Source: Bolinopsis microptera (Eukaryota > Ctenophora > Tentaculata > Lobata > Bolinopsidae). From it: 64,000 nucleotides of DNA. Position 1 is the stretch's first letter; the number at the start of each line of letters is the position of its first letter. The notes under the pieces were generated by a model that searched no databases, was not told the origin of the DNA, and worked only from the letters and a program-made list of their open reading frames with translations. The translations under genes were made by a program, and so were the position numbers. This document shows positions 60,012-64,000 of this stretch, in pieces. The stretch covers positions 60,001 through 124,000 of the forward strand of contig NC_087082.1 in NCBI RefSeq assembly GCF_026151205.1, given 5' to 3'.

Positions 60012-60222
60012 CAAAAGCTAGGTGGAAATAAAACGTCTTTAGGGCATTTTAAAAACATTCTACCGATGATAATGATCTCACTGAGTAGGGTAGTTCATTC
60101 CAAATTTTTGGTCCACAAAACATAAATGCAGCATCTGTTCGTCTGAAATGAGGAGCAGGAGGAACTTTCAACAAATAAAAGTCATCATCTAGTCTATTTA
60201 CCAATATCCTTAAACTCAAATG
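60012..60222 (-). mobile_element. LINE 3' end B
   Basis: A second, different LINE C-terminus on the minus strand: LRILVNRLDDDFYLLKVPPA, FMFCGPKIWNELPYSVRSLS, an in-frame stop, then ALKTFYFHLAFD. Older or unrelated to copy A; abuts it. Confidence 0.8.
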
Positions 60223-60271
60223 AACGTGTCCATATATATTATAATAATACAGTATACACTGTATAATATAG

Positions 60272-60300
60272 ATACAGGGTGTCTCAAGACTCGTGTCTAA
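60272..60300 (+). mobile_element. Mariner-like terminus
   Basis: TACAGGGTGTCTCAAGACTC, the same type of tip as at 15626 and 23064, about 200 bp upstream of the retroelement ORF1. Confidence 0.35.
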
Positions 60301-60372
60301 ATTTGAAATTATAATTTTTCTATTTTATGAATAAGCAATTTAAATGAAATCGGTTTGGGAATGCAAATGCTT

Positions 60373-60416
60373 ATTGCAAAATTGTGTCAAAACCCATTTT
60401 TTCACAATTTTGCAAT
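60373..60416. promoter_or_regulatory. 14-bp inverted repeat upstream of ORF1
   Basis: ATTGCAAAATTGTG and CACAATTTTGCAAT, exact arms separated by 16 bases. It lies just before ORF1 and could form a hairpin in the 5' UTR of the element transcript, or may be coincidental. Confidence 0.45.
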
Positions 60417-60482
60417 CTTTTGAACTCAGGATCCTTAGCTGAACGTCATCATTTTGCTGATAAGAAACTGCTTGATTTTATC

Positions 60483-61001
60483 ATGTCCGGCCATCTTAAC
60501 AAGTCGACCTCTGCTGCTAACAAGACTCCTGCTGCTAAGAAGACTCCTGCTAGGAAGAACAGTATCACTAAACTTGCTGCCTCCGGGTCACCCTCAGACA
60601 CGGAGGCACCCTCCCTCGGTATGTTGGGCTTTGGTGTGCCATCAATTTACACGTTTTGCGCTAAGACGTGTTTAAACGTTTTACCTACCCTCTCCAAAGA
60701 AGATATAGATTTTGAATACAACAGGCTCCGTTTAATTGACTCCACATTTACTGGCAAAGCCACCAAGCCTGACACCAAACAAGCCGCCATCAAACAATAT
60801 CTAACACGTCAAATAGTCGTTGATATAGATCAATCCATGAATAGTCTAACTGCGGCAGCTAACTTACTTTCATGTACTGTTAATGGGGAGTGCGAGAAGG
60901 CGGTGAAACATCTAACAGAACGTGCTCTGACGGCGATCGAAGAAGTCTCTGATGAAACAGACCACCCTCATCACACAGCAGACTGCAACTCTCATCTCTG
61001 A
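60483..61001 (+). CDS. Retroelement ORF1
   Basis: 172 codons from ATG at 60483; the open frame extends upstream to 60384 without another ATG. The N-terminus is basic and histone-tail-like (NKTPAAKKTPARKN), suggesting nucleic-acid binding, followed by a helical region (SKEDIDFEYNRLRLID, IKQYLTRQIVVDID). No CCHC knuckles, PHD or esterase domain is visible, unlike many CR1 ORF1 proteins. Its end overlaps the next frame by 50 bp (60952-61001), compatible with either a natural ORF1/ORF2 overlap or a frameshift. I infer an ORF1 role from position and charge. Confidence 0.6.
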   Translation: MSGHLNKSTSAANKTPAAKKTPARKNSITKLAASGSPSDTEAPSLGMLGFGVPSIYTFCAKTCLNVLPTLSKEDIDFEYNRLRLIDSTFTGKATKPDTKQAAIKQYLTRQIVVDIDQSMNSLTAAANLLSCTVNGECEKAVKHLTERALTAIEEVSDETDHPHHTADCNSHL

Positions 61002-61565
61002 AGCCCCCTCGCAGAACCTCGACACTTCCAGAGAAGTTACAAGTATGCCTCATTCGCCGGTAAGACTTTTAGAGTGCGATCTTTCCGAGTTAACTTTTGA
61101 TAAAGTTTCAAGTGAGCTAAACTTTGACATGCACCACCCTGGAGGCCGTATCACAACTTATTATGGCTCCGTTCCCTACACGTACGGCAGAACCTCACAT
61201 CCTGTCTCTGTTGGGCCACTTCCACCCACTCTGGAACGTGTGTACGAGCAACTGCAAAAAACATAACCCCAGAGAACTACACTTGCCTTTGCACTTTATA
61301 CAAGGACGGATCGGTCGGCATACCGATGCATAATGACAGCGAACCTAGCATAATGGAGGATAGTCAAATTTATACAGTGTCGATTGGAGCACCTAGAAAC
61401 CTTAGGATATCAAGTACAGTAGGCCCCTTTGTCGAGCATAACATTCCACTTGAGCACGGTTCACTTTACGTCATGTCACGAGCAGATCAGGACAACTGGC
61501 GCCACGGCATTGACCGCGATATCTCGGTAAGGTTTCCACGCATTTCACTGACTTTCCGCAAACTG
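60952..61565 (+). pseudogene. AlkB-type 2OG/Fe(II) dioxygenase domain of ORF2
   Basis: Frame 60952-61266 holds an N-terminal stretch and the AlkB substrate-side motif GGRITTYYGSVPYTYG, ending QLQK at an A6 run. The other frame continues NYTCLCTLYKDGSVGIPMHN. The catalytic set follows: HND (H and D at residues 2 and 4 counted from 61326), IYTVSIGAPRNLRI, LEHGSLYVM, NWRHG (H60) and PRISLTFR (R72, R78). H-x-D...H binds iron; the two arginines 12 and 18 residues after the last H contact 2-oxoglutarate, as in animal ALKBH2-type enzymes. The family reaction is oxidative removal of methyl groups from nucleic-acid bases. A single-base break at 61256-61261 interrupts the domain. Confidence 0.85.
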
Positions 61566-64000
61566 AAACAACAAGAGTCATGCACTGTGCCTGCACCTCC
61601 AGCTCTCCATCGGATACCACCTGTTGCCCCTCCAGCTCAGAACTCCTCCTCTCAGCTACACAAACGTGTAGCTGACTCTGATAAAATTGATGTTTTCAAT
61701 CCCAACCCTGAACCCTCAAATACTAGCGGCGAATTTCAATTTATCAAGATCCACCAGTGTAAAGGATATAATAGAACAAAGATAATTGGAAATGTTTATC
61801 GCTCTCCCGCTAGAAAACCTGAAGCATTTCTTGAAATTTTTAAAAGTACGCTTCACAACCTGGGAAGACACTCTCGCAAACATATGACGTTACATGGAGA
61901 TTTTAACCTAAATTTACTGAAGCACAGTAGCAACCAGGCATGTCAAAGCATTATAGATATTGCATCCTCTTACGGTTTCATCCAAATTGTATCACGTCCA
62001 ACTCGCATAACAGACCACAGTGCCACGCTTATTGATCATATCTACACGAACAATCTTGAAGATACAATAAGCTGCAACGTATTAACGACAGATCTGTCGG
62101 ATCACTTAGCGATAGTTACAACAATTAATCTTGATAATACATCCACCAGCAGTTACCGCTCCGCATCTTATAATCAAAATCCAACACAAACCAACGTACG
62201 TAGTTTTAATGAGGCCAACAACCATAAATTTAGAGATTTAATAATGGAAGAAAATTGGTCTGTAATACTAACAAATACCCCTGATGCTAACCAGCAGTTT
62301 GATTGTTTAAATTCGGCTTACAACAGGATTTATAACGCTGCCTACCCGACAAAACGACAGTCCGAGCGCAGACAAAATGAACGTGTTAATCCCAAACCAT
62401 GGATACTGCCCTGGCTTGAAGAAGCTATAGAACGTAAAAATCAGGCATATCATGATTTTGTTAAGGAACCAGTTGATAGGAACCAGCTAAAATACGACCG
62501 TTTGAAAAAGTTTTGCACCAAACACGTTGACAAAGCCAAAAACATACACTACAAAAAATTCTTTGAACAACACAAAGATAATTCTAAGAAGCAGTGGCAG
62601 ATGATTAACGGACTTCTGAATAGGAAACCAGCCAAACCTACATCGATAAAACTGTCGGACGAAAACGGACAAGTCAGCACTCCCGCAGCAGTAGCAGAAA
62701 AATTTAATGATCACTTCTCAAACATCGCTCCAAAAATTAAATCTGAAATTAGTAGTAGGACCACTTTCGATCCTGGTGGGGCCCAGGGGACACTACGTAA
62801 CCCTTCTCCAAATAGTATCTACATAAAACCAGTCACAACTACCGAAGTTCAAGACGTTATTAACCTATTTAAGAACAAAGCTACTCTTGACACCAAAATC
62901 CAACCACTCAAAATTGCCAACAGCTGTCATAATTTTACCACTGTATTGGCCCACGTTGTTAACAGCTCGTTCGAACAAGGGGTCTTTCCCCAAGCCTTGA
63001 AAACGGCAAAAGTAGTTCCTGTACATAAAGGTGGATCTAAAACTGACATCAAAAATTACAGACCGATATCTCTACTTGCCACTTTCTCAAAAGTCTACGA
63101 AAAGCTTATGCACAATCGAGTCATAAATTTCTTGGATACCTACAATATACTTTGTGAAAATCAATACGGCTTCCGCCCAGGTAGGTCTTGTGAACATGCA
63201 CTTCTTAATGCTAAAGACAGAATCCTCAATTCAATGTCTAAAAAGCAAGTTACTCTGCTCCTTTTGATTGACTTTAGCAAAGCCTTTGACCTTGTGGATC
63301 ACTCCATACTCCTGAATAAGCTCGAGCACTATGGCATAAGAGGTCTAGCTTTAAACTGGTTTAAATCATATCTTATGAACAGAAACCAGTTTGTATCAAT
63401 TGGATCCTCTGAATCCTCAGCCAATCCAATTATTTACGGTGTACCCCAAGGTTCAATTTTGGGACCTCTCCTTTTTATAATCTACATAAACGATCTTCCT
63501 CAAATATCAGAAATAGCTAATTTCATCATGTACGCAGATGATGCAAACATTTTCCTAACAGGAGAAAATATAAACGAGGTTTATGATAAGCTCAAAATTC
63601 TTAGCGATGTCTTAGTTAAATGGGTAGATAACAACGGATTAGCTCTAAATCTTAAAAAACGAATTATATGATCTTTTCTCGACAAAGAAACCTCATTTAT
63701 CGCGATGTAGTAATTTCTGGTGTCACAATCGAAAGAAAAACAGAAGCCCGTTTCTTAGGTGTTATAATAGATAACAAACTGAACTGGTCGCAACATATTT
63801 CTGCCATGAAAATGAAAATGGCCAGATACATTGGAGTCATGTACAAACTTAAAAAATATTTGCCTCTGGAAGCACGTTTACAAATATATCACAGCTTTGT
63901 GCAGTCTCACCTTAATTACTGCTCCCTCGTCTGGGGTTTTGCTGCCAAATCCCATATAGAAAGACTATTTGTTAAACAGAAAATGGGTCTTAGAGCAATA
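61566..64000 (+). pseudogene. Retroelement ORF2, endonuclease and reverse transcriptase
   Basis: After a proline-rich linker (residues about 85-115 of the frame starting 61326) comes the C-terminal half of an APE-type endonuclease: IIGNVYRSP, HGDFNLNLL (191-194 GDFN) and LSDHLAIV (258-260 SDH). The N-terminal half, with the catalytic N and E motifs, is missing. The RT follows: KVVPVHKGG, NYRPISLL, QYGFRPGRS, LIDFSKAFDLVDH (D at residue 649), GVPQGSILGPLLF and FIMYADDANIF (YADD 736-739). The frame breaks after LNLKK at the A6 run 63654-63659; the other frame continues TNYMIFSRQRN, FLGVIIDNKLNW and LNYCSLVWG to the window edge. It would make nicked-target cDNA by target-primed reverse transcription. 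Confidence 0.9.

Larger units (their letters stand above)
60417..64000 (+). mobile_element. Non-LTR retrotransposon with AlkB domain
   Basis: Plus-strand element: ORF1, then AlkB dioxygenase, partial apurinic-like endonuclease and reverse transcriptase, continuing past the window. The RT has the LIDFSKAFD, GVPQGSILGPLLF and YADD blocks of the CR1/L2/jockey assemblage. The 5' boundary is not determined. It carries two one-base frame breaks and appears to lack the N-terminal half of the endonuclease, so this copy is probably dead. Confidence 0.85.

Noticed and set aside
61254-61266. Canonical -1 slippery heptamer at the AlkB frame break
   Set aside because: The A6-C sequence is in the wrong codon phase for X-XXY-YYZ and I saw no obvious downstream pseudoknot; mutation or sequence error is simpler.

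Overview
This window is nuclear DNA of a repeat-rich animal, most likely an aquatic invertebrate. The evidence is spliceosomal exon signals (GTRAGT donors, pyrimidine-tract/CAG acceptors), a calmodulin-type EF-hand exon, a tail rich in tyrosine motifs of the SH2-docking kind, tRNA-derived SINEs, CR1/L2/jockey-type LINEs and pogo/hAT-like DNA-transposon remnants. Nothing bacterial is present. I cannot name the species. Most long open frames here are translations of short tandem repeats, not genes. LAYOUT. 1-4.5 kb is a 35-bp minisatellite that runs off the left edge and appears to have grown from a DNA-transposon end. 5.1-12.5 kb is a macrosatellite: three near-identical blocks, each a 24-bp array, a 0.5-kb spacer, an 8-bp array and a 26-bp array. 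12.5-17.3 kb is mostly unique sequence with several minisatellites, two of which carry CACGTG in every unit. 17.3-19.56 kb is a 21-bp array with a consensus 5' splice site in every unit. It decays into a 5.5-kb homopolymer-ridden zone (19.56-25.10 kb) that looks like unreliable assembly. 25.1-45 kb is an ordinary intron/intergenic mixture holding an EF-hand terminal exon, several candidate small spliced genes, SINEs, MITE-like foldbacks, an RNase H fragment flanked by a duplicated exon, and a pogo transposase remnant. 45.5-48.3 kb is a 188-bp satellite interrupted by a retroposon. 48.8-50.4 kb is a reverse transcriptase split by a LINE insertion. 50.8-53.7 kb is simple repeats. 53.7-59.5 kb, minus strand, is the best host gene: three phase-compatible exons, one containing 27 copies of a 30-residue tyrosine-rich repeat. 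60.4-64.0 kb, plus strand, is a non-LTR retrotransposon that runs off the right edge and encodes an AlkB-type 2-oxoglutarate/Fe(II) dioxygenase domain joined to an endonuclease and reverse transcriptase. HIGHLIGHTS. (1) The AlkB-LINE keeps every residue expected for AlkB catalysis, although two single-base frame breaks at A6 runs interrupt it. (2) The tyrosine-repeat exon carries a 5' splice site in each 90-bp unit, and all those upstream of one 2-bp lesion are in the same phase as the next exon, so alternative donor choice could tune the number of tyrosine motifs. (3) Two independent minisatellites thus present serial splice donors, and three unrelated minisatellites present serial CACGTG palindromes.
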